Assembly (NCBI GenBank): GCA_003550305.1
Contig: QKYT01000986.1
Location: 1-34,586 of the forward strand
Source: Glomus cerebriforme
Taxonomy: Eukaryota > Glomeromycota > Glomeromycetes > Glomerales > Glomeraceae
Length of the DNA stretch: 34,586 nt
Direction of reading: 5' to 3'
Part shown: positions 32,670-34,586 of the stretch, in pieces
How positions within the stretch are numbered: position 1 is the stretch's first letter
Layout: each line of letters opens with the position of its first letter
Notes under the pieces: model-generated
Database searches by the model: none
Seen by the model: the letters and a program-made list of their open reading frames with translations, nothing else
What the model was told of the DNA's origin: nothing
Position numbers and translations under genes: made by a program

Positions 32670-34388
32670 AACATTAGTAATTCTTTTTATAATAATGATT
32701 ATTTAATACAATTCAATTTAAATTTTAGGATAACTTATAGAAAGCTTATAAACTCAAAAATTCAAGAAATTTCAAAAATAACAATTTTTAAAAAGCCACC
32801 AATTAATTATAAATCATCAAAATATTAACTTTTCACTTGAATCAATTAAAAATTGCATTGTAAAACATATAATAACAGATATTTAAAAGCTTTAATATTA
32901 TACAAATTATTTTGCTAACAAATTTTAATATTATTTTCTTTTAAAGTATTTAACTATTTATGAATTAATTTTATATTTTAATTAATATAATTATAGCAAT
33001 TAATTTTAAATTAATAATTATCTGTTCTATATTTATAAACTAATTTTTTTTAAAAAATTGCTAAATATTATCTTTAAAGTGAGAATTTTGGACAAAGTTT
33101 AATTCTGCCCATCCTAATGCTGATAATATTAAGATATTTAGTTTTTTTTTTACTATAGCTATATACTATTGATTAATTGATTATTAATCAAATATTATTG
33201 TATTATAACAAATCTTTTTAAAAAAATATATACTTTTTTTTTAAAAAAAATTATTTCTCACCTGACTCTTTAGATTTAGGTATATTATGATATAACATCA
33301 ATTATATTATAATATGCAAAACTATTATTTTCAAATTATATAAGTTTATATATTACTTATCTAATATATCTCACAAAAAAATTAATAATTTACTCATTAT
33401 ATAAATGCTTTTTTTTATTCTATTGCAAATCATATACATTAATCTTATTAGTACTAATAATCTACTTATCATTATGCTGAAAAGTTATTTCTTTTGTTTA
33501 TTTATCCAGTTCATTATTATAATCTATTAATGTATTTATTATTATATCTATTGTATTACTTTTAAAAATACTGTCAATTATATATAATAATTAAGATAAT
33601 AGATTTTCTTAATAATATCTTTTTAATATTTATTCTTTTTTATTATCATTTTACTCCTATATTATTTAATTTAGCAAAGATTTTTTAATTAGAAATTTTT
33701 TAATCTGCATATATATTAAAAAGTTTGTAGATTAATTTAAAGATACGTTTTTATACTAAAAATTAAAAATAAAATAAAATAAATATAAATATTTTAATTG
33801 GATTATATTTTATTATTATACCTATATTGCAGATTATTTAATGCTTACACTACTATAGAAATTAAACCATTAAGAAAAGATTGAATATAATTGGCTATTA
33901 CAAAAGATACCTGATACATTTTAAGATCCATTTATCAGATATTTATAGCCTCATTGCTTAGCTACATTAAAAGTGTATAAATTATATGGTTTATGTCTTT
34001 ATATGTTTATATATTATAATACAGATATTAGTTAAAATTATGTTACTTTTTACTTCTAAAGCATCTAAACTTTTAGGTATTTCAGCTAGTACATTTTAAC
34101 GTTAGAATAGAAAGAGTAAAATACAATCTTCTAGATTTTTCTCAGAATACAGAATTTATAATATCAAGTCCATACTTAAAAATCATACTATTACTATCAC
34201 TGCTATCACAAAAAGAAAATCTTAAAAAACAGAAACAATATCTCCTCTTATAGTTTTCAAACTACTGCCTTATTTCAAACATTAGCTTCAATATTAATTT
34301 CAAAAAAACTGAATTGTATTTTCTACTGAAATGATTAAGTCACAGACTGATCAAAGAAATTGTTATTACTCACAGAGACAGGCTATAT
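32670..34388. other. A/T-rich intergenic DNA with a small HTH-like fragment
   Basis: About 1.7 kb without an intact gene. On the plus strand near 34055-34097 the words TSKASKLLGISAST can be read, resembling the helix-turn-helix of Tc1-like transposases, but the frame closes at once and the rest is unreadable. The remainder is A/T-rich sequence in which I see nothing else. Confidence 0.35.
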
Positions 34389-34586
34389 AGTTAACATATA
34401 TGTACGCTAAGAAATTAATGATTATATAATTTACATAAAATCTGTCATAAAAAATATTTTAAAATTACATTTCTTACCAAAAAAAATATTTTCAAGAAGA
34501 TTTCAGAATCCTTTTATCTTATTTAAAAAATTTATTTACTTTTTAAGGACTTTAATTAAATAAATCTAATAAAACAATAATAAAAA
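34389..34586 (+). repeat. Shared repeat, copy B (runs off the window)
   Basis: Inverted partner of 9920-10121, well over 85 percent identical by eye and collinear to the last base of the window. The similarity begins at GTTAACATATATG near 34391 and must be assumed to continue beyond 34586. If copy A is the 5' end of the transposase/helicase relic, a second copy of that element would begin here and read rightwards. Confidence 0.75.

Noticed and set aside
1..34586. tRNA, rRNA or snRNA genes
   Set aside because: I looked for tRNA arm patterns and rRNA-like G/C-rich blocks by eye on both strands and found none. A tRNA or covariance-model scan would be decisive.

Overview
The window looks like nuclear DNA of a filamentous fungus. 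It is very A/T-rich with long A and T homopolymers. The genes are split by many short introns (mostly 50-110 nt, GTAAGT-type donors, TAG acceptors), and they encode orthologues of standard eukaryotic proteins. The strong A/T bias, the many decayed transposon relics and the very fungal Rho2 suggest an early-diverging lineage such as the arbuscular mycorrhizal Glomeromycotina (Rhizophagus-like). That assignment is an inference from composition and gene character, not from a database match.

Left third (1-11.7 kb): no intact gene. It holds degenerate A/T-rich sequence with small repeats and some N positions. A striking 2.4 kb tandem array (2589-5030) follows, in which each 116-141 nt unit looks like a complete short spliceosomal intron plus a 29-41 nt exon-like spacer. 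After that comes a long decayed minus-strand coding region (9553 down to 5241). It reads first as a transposase-like protein and then as a RecQ-type helicase, broken by stops and frameshifts. A ~200 bp repeat just upstream of it (9920-10121) recurs in inverted orientation at the right edge of the window (34389-34586).

Middle (11.7-22.8 kb): an intact 13-exon gene for the RNA cytidine acetyltransferase NAT10/Kre33 (11756-15922). It is followed by two direct copies of a ~1.6 kb non-coding repeat. The second copy carries two MITE-like insertions that the first lacks, so the first copy shows the empty sites. A broken helix-turn-helix ORF and a 109 bp nested palindrome follow.

Right third (22.8-32.7 kb): compact housekeeping genes. 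They are a PRA1/Yip3 Rab-acceptor protein, a predicted mitochondrial membrane protein with a coiled coil, a short minus-strand protein of unknown function, a Rho2-type GTPase, Atg6/Beclin 1 (minus strand) and Pam16/Tim16. Atg6 and Pam16 are divergently transcribed from a 201 bp shared promoter. The genes belong to unrelated pathways (rRNA/tRNA acetylation, ER-Golgi traffic, cell-wall signalling, autophagy, mitochondrial import), so apart from the divergent pair no functional clustering is seen.

Splicing oddities stand out: a 6-nt microexon in rho2, an initiator exon in pam16 that is just ATG, a GC-AG intron in atg6 that is needed to keep frame, and the tandem intron-like array. The exon models were built by eye from reading frame, splice consensus and remembered family sequence. 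No RNA or alignment was available.
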